Program-made: the position numbers and the translations under genes
Source of the DNA: Undaria pinnatifida
Lineage: Eukaryota; Sar; Phaeophyceae; Laminariales; Alariaceae
DNA length: 64,000 nt
Direction of reading: 5' to 3'
Assembly (NCBI GenBank): GCA_012845835.1
Contig: JABAKD010000013.1
Span: 14,625,016-14,689,015, forward strand
In this document: piece by piece, positions 11,051 through 23,403 of the stretch
How the letters are laid out: each line of letters starts with the position of its first letter
Position numbering within the stretch: the first letter of the stretch is position 1
The notes under the pieces: model-generated
The model's database searches: none
The model's input: the letters and a program-made list of their open reading frames with translations, nothing else
Told to the model about the DNA's origin: nothing

Positions 11051-11819
11051 AACCAGTCTATATCGTTATCAATGCCCCGATGCTGTTGTCAACGAACGGT
11101 CGTTGAACCGTGTAACGAAATGATTTTCGTTTGGATATCCAACACCTTCGCCAACCCGCTTTAAAATCCGCATGATATCTCCCTCGAACATGGAAAATGA
11201 ATGATACCTTGGTAGTGTCGCAACTCTTGTTAATTTTTTGTATTATCACCCCACCTCTTATAAATAATATCGCTTCCCTATTTATTTGGCAAAATAAAAA
11301 AAACAAGCATGCCTCTCCCCATGTGTGTTTCACATGCTACCACACACCCAACAGCAGTATGCGTAGTTTATTTGCCTGCTGGGCATATATATCTGTGAAT
11401 TTGTCTGTCTCATTAATCTGTCTGTCGATATTATCAGTACACAGAACCTGATGGATGGAATGGCTCGAGGATCGTGAAATCTGGTGGATCGAACGTTACG
11501 TGAGGCATTTCGTTTGGCTGATGGGTTGAAGGGTTTGACAACTAACTGTGTAAGTCTAGATAGAGTCGTTCGTCTACGTATATACGGGTTTGGATTTTTG
11601 CTATTTCTTTTATTGATCGTCACTTTTACCCACCAGCGCAACCAGCAAGATGTGTTACTCAGCGAACTTTTATCGGACAAATAGCGATCGCAGGCAGCTG
11701 TCTTCCCCTTTCCCCCCATTATCCCGTTCTTGACTTTGCGATTTACGCGCAGAAGGTTCAGCGTTCTTCCCACTTTTCAGCTTTTTTAGGCCATTTCTTA
11801 TACATCATACAGTCGGTCG
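11051..11819. other. Intergenic, nothing recognised
   Basis: Apart from short frames there is no evidence of coding or mobile sequence. Confidence 0.4.
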
Positions 11820-12020
11820 GATTTGTCAGTCGAAAACGGCCGTTTTCGACTGTAGTAGCCCAAATCGGGCTTTCTTACACAGTCGAAAAAGGGCCTTTTC
11901 GACTCAACTTTTTCGACCGAGTTTTCCGATTGGGGGATCCAGTCGAAAAACTTTCCAGTCGAAAAACTTGACTTTTTCGACTGGATCTGTCAGTCGAAAC
12001 ACTCAGTCGAAAAAGTTTTA
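11820..12020. promoter_or_regulatory. Cluster of AGTCGAAAA / TTTTCGACT motifs with a perfect palindrome
   Basis: About ten copies of AGTCGAAAA or its complement occur in 200 bp, in both orientations. Positions 11,827-11,852 form a perfect 26-bp palindrome centred on CGGCCG. Such clustering could be binding sites for a DNA-binding protein or a foldback remnant; function is unknown. Confidence 0.5.
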
Positions 12021-12261
12021 CACCTGGTTCTGCACCCATCGCATCGCTCATCCCACCACAAAACACACACCCACACGCCCACACACCCATCATACAACAG
12101 CGCCGACGCCGCCTTGGCTATCACTGCTGTTGCTTCTCATCGCAAGTCAGCGTGGCGCACTCCTAGCTCCGCTCGCCAGCAGCAGTATCACACGACAACA
12201 GCAGCACGCGTTATTGATGCCATTTTGCCAACAACGGCTACGCCTGGTGTAGCTTTGTCGG

Positions 12262-13545
12262 CGATTCCCATTAGAACTACAACAGTGTAGCTTGTACCAG
12301 GGTCAACAGGGTGATTAAACCAATATGTTTGCGTAAACTACAAAACCCGTTTTGGGGCGGGAAAAAAGCTGACAGCTGTGGAAGTAAACGCATTAGTTTA
12401 TCAAGTATATATATCCTGCAAATCGTGTATAACGGTTGAGGAGAGGACTTAATTTTCAAGGGTGTGGGGGCCGGGGGCGGGGGACGGCGCGGGGTTTGAA
12501 AATGAGGGGGAAGCGGGGAGGGGGGGGGGGGGGGTTAAGGTAAAAACAGCATGACCTAAAACAACTTTGCTCCCATTCGCCTCACATTTAAGCGTTAGAT
12601 GTTGGGCAGCTGTTGTACCTGGCAAGGCTTGGTTTGGGTAAGCAATCAGTTACCCTTTTGTAAGTGGTCAAACGGACTGACGCCATACCTTCTAATTCCT
12701 TAGCAAATGGCGTCGTCGGAAGGACCATGTTTTTTTGGGTCGTGAATCGAATCCCAACATCCACCAATAATATTTTTTACGACTTTCCCCGAGTCGGTCG
12801 TGAAAGGTACTCTCCCCAAAATACCAAGGAAATGTAGAGGAGATATCATAACGCCTCTTCGTTTAGCACGCCCCGGTAAAGTATTTGCTCGCATACCCCT
12901 CGGTTACCATCCCCGCCACCACCACACACACCCCGCCCCCGACGCCCACCAAACCTGACACCCCCCCCTCACCCCCCCACACACAACCACCCTCCTCCCC
13001 CTCCCCCGCCGCCCCACCTTATATCAAAAGCCGCCAGAACAATAAACACTGCCCGACAGGTGATATCACCTCTTCACCGTTTGAGACGTCCATGCAGTCG
13101 TAGCTCCAACTAAATAATATGGTCTTCAAGTTCAAATTCATCTCCACCCCGCCCCCTCCTTCCCCGCCACTCCCACCATCGCCTAGACCTAGCATCACAC
13201 ATACATTAAGCTCCTACACATTTGGGCGACCTAAAAATGTTGAAAATCCCCCCCCCCCCCGCCCCCCCTCCCCCGCCTGAAAATCCCGCCGCCCCCCCAC
13301 CGGTTATGCAACTTACAGGTTATACATAATTCACTGATGATGCATTCGGCAACCGTCAGATTCTGTTCCCCTCAAAAACGGGTTTCGTTGTTGCCGTGCA
13401 CAGAAACATGACCACCCTGTTGACCCTCGTACAGGTTAGTTCCAAGGGGAGTCGCCGACCTATATCATTAGTCAGGACACACAGCCAGTAATACGCGCGA
13501 TGGGAATACCACACATAGCTTGCAAATATGAGTTTCGCGAGCGTT
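12262..13545. mobile_element. Foldback-like element with inverted P-repeat ends
   Basis: The left end (12,262-12,480) carries the P-repeat in reverse: GATTCCCATTAGAACTAC, CAGGGTCAACAGG, AAACCCGTTTTGGGG, CTGACAGCTGTGG. The right end (13,349-13,545) carries it forward: CCCCTCAAAAACGGG, CTGTTGACCCTCG, AAGGGGAGTCGCCGACC. G runs follow the left end and C runs precede the right end. Long inverted ends around a non-coding middle suggest a foldback-type DNA element. Units of the same family recur at 19,440-20,905, 23,861-26,225 and 49,380-49,880. Confidence 0.5.
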
Positions 13546-13576
13546 CTACAACTAACTACTGACCCTATCCCTAGCC

Positions 13577-13882
13577 GGTCGCCCCGGTGGCGAGTCATGT
13601 TGTCCTCGAGCCTGGTATTGGTCAGTTTCGTGAGTTCGAGTCCCCCCGAGTGCATACTCTGGTATAAATTGGGGGGGACTTTTCTTGCGCACAAGTTTAC
13701 TTGCGGAAAGCGCGAGAGCGTGAGTTAGAAACACTCGATGAAAAATCGACGGGCAGTGGGATTGCTGAACCCTATGCGCGATAAAAGTTGAAGGCAAGAA
13801 CCGGGGGGAAGAGACGACACCTGTGACCACGGCTTGTCCAGAAGAAGCTGGAAAAAGCATAAATTAAGAAAGAAAAAAAAAA
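13577..13882 (+). mobile_element. SINE-A (tRNA-derived), plus-strand copy
   Basis: The head is GGTCGCCCCGGTGGCGAGTC with box-B-like GAGTTCGAGTCCCC. The body keeps GGAAAGCGCGAGAGCGTGAG and TTGAAGGCAAGAACC, and the A-rich tail runs to about 13,882. It is immediately followed by a headless SINE-B. Confidence 0.8.
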
Positions 13883-13884
13883 CT

Positions 13885-14085
13885 ACTGCCGAGAGAGCGT
13901 TTTATAGCGTGTGGGTAAGCACAATTCGATGTCAGTCGCCAGGGAAGAGAGTGCGGAATATTTATCGAGAAAAAATGAAGGCGCGAACCGTGTGTGATAG
14001 GAGAAGAGCCTGCTTATTCGTAGCGAACCCGCGTCTGAGCTTCTTGAAGGGAGGGAGAACGAGAAACGAAAAGTGCGAAGATAAT
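13885..14085 (+). mobile_element. SINE-B, headless copy fused to SINE-A
   Basis: This begins ACTGCCGAGAGAGCGTTTTATAGCG and includes CACAATTCGATGTCAGTCGCC and AAATGAAGGCGCGAACCG, aligning with the bodies of 9,063-9,375 and 21,695-22,032. The tRNA-like head is missing; the SINE-A tail takes its place, so this is a composite or a nested insertion. Confidence 0.6.
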
Positions 14086-14637
14086 ACATGTACTGTTATC
14101 AGATGGGATTTTTACAAAAACAAAAATAACGTAACATATATTGCCAGGGCATTTTTTAGCAGCAGCAGAAGGGGAGCACATTAAATGTTGCCGACATGGA
14201 ACACGCCGTCCCCAGTAGGGAAGATAATGAACACAAACAAACAATGTTTTAATCTGAGGGGTCGAACGGTTCGGAGGTCTCAGAGAGGCCCCGGGAAAAA
14301 CAAAGTCGAGCGTATGATAGAGACAGACTACGTAGGGCAGTATCGCAACGTTGTATAAGCATTATAGTGAACAGTTAGTTGTACATACCTGGTACATGTT
14401 GTAAACCATTTTTAGAGAAGAAAAATCGAATAATTATATCGGTGGTCCGGTGTGTCTTTCGAAATCACAGCATCCATGCCGGCATAACAAACCTAGAACC
14501 TTCACAACGTCCTGGCACACGGCACGCCGTGACCGTCTAAGTAAGTAGTGTTACGGTTGGGTAGGGTTCGGGTTTTAAAAACACCGATTACACAGCGCCC
14601 CCGTACAACAATAACAAAGTGCCCACACAATGTGCAA
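14086..14637. other. Intergenic, nothing recognised
   Basis: No supported features. The minus-strand frame at 14,502-14,720 is generated by the 21-bp repeat that follows. Confidence 0.4.
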
Positions 14638-14712
14638 CTGCGCCGAAACGATGTGCGACAGCGCCGAAACGATGTGCGACAGCGCCGAAACGATGTGCGA
14701 CAGCGCCGAAAC
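14638..14712. repeat. 21-bp tandem repeat, about 3.5 units
   Basis: The unit is GCGCCGAAACGATGTGCGACA. Since 21 is a multiple of 3, every frame that crosses it gives a seven-residue repeat, which explains the cluster of overlapping reading frames here. Confidence 0.95.
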
Positions 14713-17700
14713 GTGCCCACAGAGCTCGTCTCGCGAGAAAGAGGCGTAGGCCACCGACACAGTCTAGTCTAGCCACGCGTGTCCTGGGTGTAGATGGATA
14801 GAAAGATCAGTGTAACGTAAACGCCACACACAGCCGCAGCACTGCAATGCCTAAAAGTTGTGGAGCGGCATTGAAATATTGTGGAATCGGTGTGAACCGC
14901 ATCTTGGTCGCTCGGACTGTTTGAGCGCTCTGGGCATGATCGAAAAGTTGTTAACCGTGAAGTTTGATGTTATCGGTCGCGAGTCTTGACCAATATTGAT
15001 TAACTCAATTTTGAAGGAACTGATTAACACGTTTATCACTCGTGGTTCCTCCTCAGCGCGTACAATGTTCGTCATCTTCTTGCATTTGACATTCTTCGGA
15101 ACGCCTGACGTTTGTTCTTCTTTGTTTTCTTTTCTTTTCTTTGTCTTGTTTTATTCTTTTTTTCTCGTTTTTTTGATGGTCTGGCTTGTTTTGTTGCGTT
15201 CTCGTACCCGGTACACTAGTATTTATTTCACTTGCTCTACCTTGACGAATTGCGACTGTTTGGCTTACTCTGTTTCGCAGTCTGTGACCACATAATTTGT
15301 ATCTCTCTAGGATACATAATCATCAGCCCGGACTCTGGGTGCACTGATGTCGTTGGGTAGCAATTAATGTGAAGACAACACACACAAGTGCGAAAAATGT
15401 CCCAACAAGAAATACAACTAGTTTGCCCACCGAACCGTACGTGCACTTCCAAACTCCACACGCTCTTAGTCTCGGGCGGCTCCTACGGAAAGTTTACTAC
15501 ATTTATTTGTGCAGCGGTTCAACACCAGTAGTAGTATTAGTCTTGGTGGAAGCAGAGGGGGCAAATGGGACCAGGTCCGTCAAGGTGGAAGCAGGGGGCG
15601 CAAATGGGACCAGGTCCGGGCGCAATGAAGGAGATGTGTTGATCAATTTGAACTATGTGTGGTATTTTGGGCCCCCCTCTGTGTTCTTCACATTGAACTG
15701 ATATTTCCACCCATCTACCATATACCGGAGTCTAGCACAACCATTGTCCGTGACGACGCCCCCTCGAAGAGAGACGAGCTGAATGGTTGCAAGCTACAAA
15801 AGATAAGTGGTACACGTGGTTGGAAAAGCAGGTGGTCTGTCCATGCACCGCCGAACGCATTGAATGCGGGTAGGGCGGAACATATGAAAGCCTGCACACC
15901 AGACTGCGTGCAGAGAAAGAACAAAATAAACGAAAAAATATACGAAGAAAGAAGAAAAAAATGAAACGAAATGGAACAAAAAGAAAAAAAAAAAAGCAGC
16001 AGGGGGGGGGGGGGGGGTAGGTGTGTACTCTACCCAGGGGAGCCAAATATCGAGCGAAACGAGACGGCAGACAACAAATGAAACTAAGCAAAACAGACAG
16101 CGAGCAACAGTGACAAGGCAGATTGCAACACACAATCTATCAGCGTCGGGGGCAGCGAGTATACTGGGTTCGAGTTCCGAGTGCACCTACTCTGTAGGAT
16201 TAGGAACGTTGCCGCATGCATGGTCTGTCACCTGCTTACTGTTTCCGGCCACAGCAGTGGTGCCCATGCCATATAGACTATATCGTCATCGTCGTCATCA
16301 TCGGCCCTTACCTATCAATGTCGAAAACGAACGTAAAAAATATAGTCTAAACGATACCAAGTAACTGGTAACAAGAGCAAAGCACAGCCAAAAAGCAGGA
16401 GACGCCTTCTATCTAGCCGACGTCGGGACAGCACCCCCAACTGCCTTCCGAGTGGAAGTACTACAACGGCCTTTGTTTGGTCGAACAGTAGAGTATCTTC
16501 GCGCTTAATTCGCCGTCTCAACGGTATCTAAATAAGCCCGGGGTGCCAACCCCACCAAGGTCGTATTTCAATTTTTCCTGTAGCATGGAGAAGGTGGAAC
16601 TACGTGAAGAGAACCCCTACTTTTCGTACACAATGACATTCGACCAGAGGGTCAGAGGTGGAGGGACACACTATGAAATGGAACTCTCTACGTGAAAAGG
16701 ACCATAGGAGGGATTAACCTGGCGTTCGTCAGGGACTTGATCAACCCCGGAGGATGCTATCGGTGGGGGAGCGAATTGCAGCCCAAATGCACTTGTTCGT
16801 TCGAATAAACTTCATTATAAAGACCAATTCACTGGTTCATTCGGCAAGTCAAGCTAATCTTGAGAAGGAACCTAGTTGGAACAAAGCGCCACCTAAAGCG
16901 CTGTGATTTACCTCCCACCAGTACGCGACTCCCCAATGTCCTTTCTCCAGTCTCGCCACATTTGTAAACGTTCTTTCTCAATTCTCGCCAAAGCGGACCA
17001 CCAAGACACTTTGTGACATCACACAAAGGCAATCTCCCTTCCCGGTCTCTGAATGGGGCCCTGAATCGTTGCGATTTTCGTACCCGGTACTTCGACACAC
17101 CTTCCTCGGCATCTCGTACGTCTTGACTCCCCCATTAATTTGCGATTACGTTGGTTCCTCTACTTGGCGATGTGTGACCATAGAAGCTGTGCGTTAGGGA
17201 ATATGGTTTCGACCCCTTCTGGCCCAGGCCAAAATTTAGATATGCAACAACAGAAGATATGTAGTCTAAGTATGGTGTGTGCTGTATGTGTAGTCGGTAT
17301 GTCTGTGGCTTGAACAGTGTCGCATACTGCCTGCACAAAACATTAGACACACACCCTACCACCTGCTACCACAGAAGTCACTACTACACTGCTGTCAGAG
17401 AAGCTGCTGCTGCTAGAAAGAGATTTTCGTCTATCTAAAGTAATTCAGTCTATGCATCAACCTTCCGTCGAACGTGACATCAACCTTCCGTCGAAAATTT
17501 GGTCCAATTAGCAGACTGCTGCTGTAATTTCATTTTCATTTTGGTAGAAAAAGCTGTAGAATCACGCTTTCTTCTCCTGTGGGCACGTGCGGGTGTCGTG
17601 CTGACTGCTGTACCGCACAGGTACCGGTGTACGCATACACCGTTGCCACCGCAGCGTTCTGAAGCAAGCTGATCACGGATACATGCGGTGGTTTGACCGA

Positions 17701-17900
17701 TCGAGGGCGCATGTACAATCAGTGACAGGACATAGAGCACTAGATTACTGCTTTATGGAAGTTCATGCTGTAGCTTCGAAGCGGGAATCTTTGCGTGTAC
17801 GATTTACGACGTGAGCTTATCAGCGCCCCGCAGTTGGGACAGCAACGATACTACTGTACTATCTCATCGCGTTCGTCTTCCCGTAGCACCCTCGCCCGCG
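14713..17900. other. Intergenic, minor repeats only
   Basis: It contains a 39-bp tandem pair at 15,545-15,619 (GGTGGAAGCAG...CCAGGTCCG), the diverged repeat at 15,700-15,795 shared with 7,390-7,485, an A-rich then G-rich stretch at about 15,950-16,018, and a 22-bp duplication with CAACCTTCCGTCGAA at about 17,458-17,500. No gene is supported. Open frames of 110 to 133 codons around 15,650-16,190 are low-complexity. Confidence 0.45.
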
Positions 17901-19439
17901 CGTAGTCCATACCGTCGAGATACAGTGGATACAATGGATACAGTGGATACAGCAGTGGACATAGTGGATACACATGAAGGCCACGGTAGGCAATTTTACT
18001 ACCGGGTTTCCGTGATTATGACATACTCGCGCGGGTTAGACTACTCCACAAGTCTCTTGACAAAAACACGTTGAAGGTGTTGTTGTCTGTCGCGGCGTTG
18101 CGAAACCACCCCATTGGGGACTCATACAGACAAAAAAAGATAGAACAGCATGAACAGGGGGTCACTCGCGCGAGTGACCACAAGCCACCGAAGAAAAATA
18201 TAGCCCCCTATTGACATCAACATAACACCAAATAGCCCGTACCATTGATTAGTCTACATGTGATACTGTATGGCGCAGGCTGTGGACTCGGTACGCCTTA
18301 GTCCGCACACGGTACACAGCGCGGAACGGGTCAACTGGCGCCCTCGAAGCATATGTTCACGAAAAGCCGTCTTCTTGTGAACGTCACCTAGCATGAAGCA
18401 TCGAGCATGTATGTGCCTATTATTGCATAAATACGTCGTTTGCCGCGTGGCATATCGCCGCCATTGCTGCGTTGCTGTTGTTGGCCTTCTGTATACCTGG
18501 TATATATTAATATTACCTCGCAACCCAAGTCACACCTCAATCACAAACAGTGTACGTAGTTTCCGGGAGATGTTTGCAGGAAAAAAAAAACTCGGGATCA
18601 TTTTAGAAAATTATTCTAACGACGTCGGCTGCGAGTTCGACGAACTTATAGGGTCGATAGTCATCTAGTCTAATCTTTGCAAGCTGCCTTGTTGGTACTT
18701 ATAGTACACTAAGTGGGTGAATTTTCTTTACTTAATTGGAGGGGTCCTGTTGTTTCGTTTTTTCTTGTACATGCAGCACTTGATATATATTTTGTTTTCC
18801 TCCACTAAAAAATAATGAATGGCTGGTGTTGTTATTTTTGCTCCCCAGGTGGCGAATTTTGAGCAAGATCCAGCATATCTGTTTTACAAATGTATTACTG
18901 TTACCTGGTACAGTAGTATTATTTGTTGGCCGCCCGACAAAACGCTGGGCTTCTTGAGCGGCGGTAAACCAAAAGGTACGCGCGGCCGTTGTAGATGCAG
19001 ACCCTCATTCGTCCTATCAAGCTCAGTGATAGTCGGCGGCGACACAGCAGTTCTAAGCTCATGACGCATACCGTTATGCTTGCGGTGTTCTATGTCGCTC
19101 TCGCACGGGTGATATTGCACACAAATTACGAGGTAGGGCGAGCCATCTTAAATGCCGTCCAAACCTTTTCAAGAGCCGCGAGTTACATGTATAAAATGGT
19201 ATCAGAATGGAGAATCAGGGCGGACTAGGTGTGCTGATCGTGTCGTTGGGTGAAAAGAACTCGAGACCACTTGACACACACAACACAGTTGTGGTTGAGA
19301 AAATACTTTTAATGTGATACCCCCGTAGGCAGCAAGAAAAAAAATCTCAACACATTGGGCGGCGAGTCGGCAGCAATCAACGACTGCAGCAGCAATAACT
19401 TCGGAGGACGGTTGCGGATAGGATTAAGTGACTTGCCGA
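17901..19439. other. Intergenic, short repeat only
   Basis: A GTGGATACA-type repeat lies at about 17,925-17,972. No reading frame, RNA gene or mobile element is recognised. Confidence 0.4.
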
Positions 19440-20521
19440 CTAAAGTCGGGCTAGAAAAGCGACCCCCCCCCCTCCCCCCCCCTCCCTCCTGCCGAGGGGG
19501 TGCTGGAGGCCCGATGAGGATCCCGCTGAAGGCGCCGCCGGAGTCGAATTTCGCTATTTAGCTTCATTTTACACAACATGACGCAACATATTTCGAAACA
19601 TTAAAAATACACTTCAGCTGTGAGATCGACCAAGAATGATTTTTCCATCAAAACTCAGCAATATATCATCAAAATACAAATACACTTCAGCTGTGAGATT
19701 AAAGATTTCGTCGAAACTTGCATCTTTGCAAGCTATGTGTGATACTACGATCGCGCGTATTACGGGTTGTGTGTCCTCATTAAGGATATAGGTCGGCGAC
19801 TCCCCTTACAACTACAGTGTAGCTATCAGGGTCAACAGGATGATGTTGGTCAGTCTGTGCGCGGAAACTATAAAACCCGTTTTTGAGGGGGACAAATCTG
19901 ACAGCTGTGGACGAAAATGCATCAGTTTATTTCATGTGTATCCTGTAAGTCGAATAACCGGTGAGGGGAGGGCGGAGTTTTGAAGGACGTGGAGCCCTGG
20001 GCTTGATAAACAGGGAGCGGGGGGGGGGGGGCCCGGGCGGGGCAGCACAACTTGTGCGTGGAAACTATGAATCCTTCAAGGGGATAAATCTGACGGTTTT
20101 GGAACGAATGCACCAGTTTATTATGAATATTCTGTTGGTCGTACAACCAGTGAAGAGAGGGCGGAGTGTTTGAGGGGGTGAGGGGGGGGCAGAAGAGTTT
20201 TTAACAGCTTTAGGTCGCATACATGTAGAGGGGTTTCGCTATACGCGTGGTGCTACGTCTAGGCGATGGTGCGGGTGGTGGGGAAGGAGGGGGCCTTGGG
20301 GGGGGGGGGGGGGGGGGGGGGGGGTGCACGGCGTGGATGGCTCTAGAAAAAAATGAGGTGATATTTATTGGGTGGAAGTGTTTATTACTTTGGCAGATTT
20401 CGATGTTAGGTGGGGTGGTTGAGCTAGAGGGAGCGGGAAAAAAAAAAAAAAAAAAGGAGGAGGAGGAGACGACAAAAAAAGGGGGGGGGGGGGGGGGGGA
20501 AACAAACCAAAAGGGGGGGAT

Positions 20522-20572
<51 letters not shown>

Positions 20573-20905
20573 TTAAGCTACGTCATGGATTGCTTGAAAG
20601 ATAATTATGTGAAATCAATTGCGTAGAAGTGTTTATTACTCTGGCCGATGTCGATTTTGGTGAGCCGTTTGACAAGAAGGGAACGGGGCATAAAACATGA
20701 AAATACACCCCACCTGTGAGATCGAATATTTTGTCGAAACCCATGTTTGCAAGCTGTGTGTGATACTCCGATCGCGCGTGTTACGGGTTGTGTGTCCTCA
20801 TTAAGGATATAGGTCGGCGACTCCAAACGCAACGACAGCAGTGTAGCTATGAGGGTCAACATGGTGATGTTAAGTCAGTCTGTGCGCGTAAACTATAATA
20901 TCCAT
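19440..20905 (-). repeat. P-repeat block, reverse orientation, G-run rich
   Basis: Two reverse copies of the P-repeat are clear (about 19,690-19,935 and 20,698-20,905), each with CTTTGCAAGC/TTTGCAAGC, GATCGCGCGT, GTTGTGTGTCCTCATTAAGG and GGTCGGCGACTCC. Between them are G runs, including an uninterrupted run of 49 G at 20,523-20,571. Gly-rich frames here are artefacts of the G runs. Run lengths may be inexact because such tracts are hard to sequence. Confidence 0.7.
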
Positions 20906-21602
20906 GTTTATCATAGAGGTTGGTATACGTCTCAGCACCAAACAAAAAAATGGCTCAAGTCTGTAATATATACCAAACGTAATCAGAAAACTACCAAACC
21001 GAGAAGTACCGAGCACATGTATGTACACTGGTATTAGTTGTAACTGTTCCTCCGGGGACTAGGGAGGCGTAATAGTACTAGTTCCTCTTTCTGTCACAAC
21101 ATATTGCTTGACGGGGATGCGAGCGAAACAGCAAACTCATCACAGAGGTAGCGGTACCTAGGAGGAAAGATCTTAGATCCCTCCGCAGCGCTATTCCTAT
21201 AGTGATGCCTCTCGGAATCTTGAGCGAAACGCGCGCGTCGATGGCGACGGCGAAAACCGTGAACCATCCATTTCACATGATGCAGTACAATATATTATAT
21301 ACGAAAGGCGGTAGGTTCTGGCATTATTACCCAACACGTCAGCAACAACCCTATGGAGTGAACATTGCGCTCTAGTGTACGGTACAGAGTAATTAAAACA
21401 ACACAGACGTTCAGTGCTGCAGGTGGTCTGCCTGTCGGATTGGCTGAGAGGCATGCGCTTTGATGATGTCCAACCGGCTGTTCTGCGGATCAAAAGCGGC
21501 AGTGGCAGATTTTTTCTCTTGCTGGTGGTTTAGACGCGAGAATGAGCCGTGAACATGATGGGACGAGAATGGCCCTGAATAGGGGCGACGCACCGTAAAT
21601 AG
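20906..21602. other. Intergenic, nothing recognised
   Basis: No coding or mobile-element evidence; this begins the centre between the reverse (G-rich) and forward (C-rich) P-repeat blocks. Confidence 0.35.
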
Positions 21603-21692
21603 AGCCGGCTCTGTCGTGAAATATTAATCGAGGAAGCTGCTCGATGGACCCACTGTGCACAATATTAATCGAGGAAGCTGCTCGATGGAGCC
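21603..21692. repeat. Tandem repeat with ATTAATCGAGGAAGCTGCTCG, interrupted by SINE-B
   Basis: Two close units of about 47 bp (ATTAATCGAGGAAGCTGCT, CGATGGACCCAC) precede the SINE-B. Two further diverged units follow it at about 22,040-22,125 (CTCCTCGATGGACCCACTAC, TCGTCGAGGAAGCTGCTCTA). The SINE therefore seems to have inserted into a pre-existing array. Confidence 0.7.
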
Positions 21693-21694
21693 AC

Positions 21695-22032
21695 TTTTTT
21701 TTTTTCCTCCACTCCTTTTATTTTCCCCGCATTGCTCTCGCGCTTCCTCCCAATAGTAACTCAGATCTGGATCACATAGCGGGCCCTCTTCCCCCCCCCA
21801 CAATGCGGTGCGTGCCTTCATTCCTATCACGAGAATATTCCGGCTTTTCGTTCCCTCGTCGACTCGCGTCGAATTGTACCCACCCACGGTACTAGGCGTT
21901 CTCAGCAGTAGATCCTTTTTTTTTTGCATTTATTTCTGCAAAAAAAGTCAAATCTCACCACGGTTGAAATCGAACTCAAGGGCCAATGGTAGTAGTATTC
22001 GAGGATAACCACTAGACCGCCGGGGCGACCGG
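21695..22032 (-). mobile_element. SINE-B (tRNA-derived), minus-strand copy
   Basis: On the minus strand the head reads GGTCGCCCCGGCGGTCTAGT, then GGTTATCCTCGAATAC and a box-B-like TTGAGTTCGATTTCAACC. The body has GGGTACAATTCGACGCGAG and GGAATGAAGGCACGCACCGC, and the element ends in an A-rich tail next to 21,695. This is the fullest copy of the family. Confidence 0.75.
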
Positions 22033-22125
22033 CTCTGCATGCAATATTAAACATGGAATCTCCTCGATGGACCCACTACATACCTGGTACAATACTCGTC
22101 GAGGAAGCTGCTCTATGGACTCGCA

Positions 22126-23403
22126 GCTACAAGCTGCATACCTGGAATCGTACGATTCGTCCGTTAAACGCCAGCCTACACTACAAACTGTCCCAGCATT
22201 TGTGTGCGTATGGATGTGCTGCAGTGTCCCACCATCTGTGAGGGTGTCTGCAGCCCGAAGCGATTCCAACTAAAAAGTTCCCTTCTTCCCGCGTATTTAA
22301 CGCCTTCCTGCAACTACTGGAACCAAGCCATTCGGATAGTTGGCACCTGCGTTTCTACGACTGACAATTTGGTTCACCTTGATAACGTCCGTAGAACCAA
22401 CGAGCGGCCGGTGTATCACGCAGGTTGCAAAGAAGAGTATCGACCCCAATTTATCGAACTCGCAGCTGACGTGTTTAGAAGATCTTAAAAACTAAGCCGG
22501 CACTGAAGTCGTGCCGACTGACAGCCCTAGTAATACCTACTACGAGTAGGGCAGGAAGGGCGTAGCAGGTAGCAGGTACATACTTACTGGGGAAAAATAC
22601 GCGGGCTCGCGAGCAGGGGAGGTGTGGAGAGACAAAGGTAACCCAACCAGCGCTACAAATGGGCACCCACCCGTGCAATGGTTATACTCTGCAGCTGCTT
22701 TTAATAGAATTTACATATGACATGTATATGTACAGGTGGCAGTAGTAGTAGCTAACTAAAAGGTACAGCATGGAAGGTTGTGTTCTGTAGGATACATACA
22801 GAACCGTGCCCGGGGTGTGTGTGCTCAATTTGTGCATGGCCGCTGTCGAATGGCCATAGACCCTCGAATCCTTACTATCTATGCAGGGACGGAGCACGTC
22901 GGGTTTTCACCCACCGGGCAGACGATGCTTGCACCAAGCGCGAATCGCCGTGAGGTGTGCGGCGAGTCGCATGAAGGGTGAATTGCATCCTTCCAAGAAC
23001 CGCTCGTAAGCCGGACTTCGGCACCTTGTGCCTACTTTCTTGCTTGTAGACGACAGCCCCAATGAGTTATACTTTGTTCTCTGATGTGGCCACTCCGGAG
23101 ACAGCAATGAAAAATGGGTTTTACTATGCAATTGCCTCGTGGGTGCCTTACCATATTCGCACTACATGATGCGATCATTCCCCTTGTGCGGAGTAAGGGT
23201 TCCCCACCCCGCACAATATCATCCAACTCGACAACCATCGAGGTGACCGTCAAAAAAAAAAAGGTACCCTGGTTGTCTATTAATAGCTCACGCTGTGACT
23301 GGCATGTTTGACAACGTTGTTGCCAACCAACGCGAACCCCAATATACGCATGATGCTTTGCGGCGTCTCGGTGCCAACCGAGACCAAGTACAAGGTGCAT
23401 GGA
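22126..23403. other. Intergenic, nothing recognised
   Basis: Open frames of up to 122 codons occur on both strands without recognisable domains. Confidence 0.4.

Noticed and set aside
20247..20576. Gly-rich frame of 109 codons
   Set aside because: Produced by G runs in the P-repeat block.
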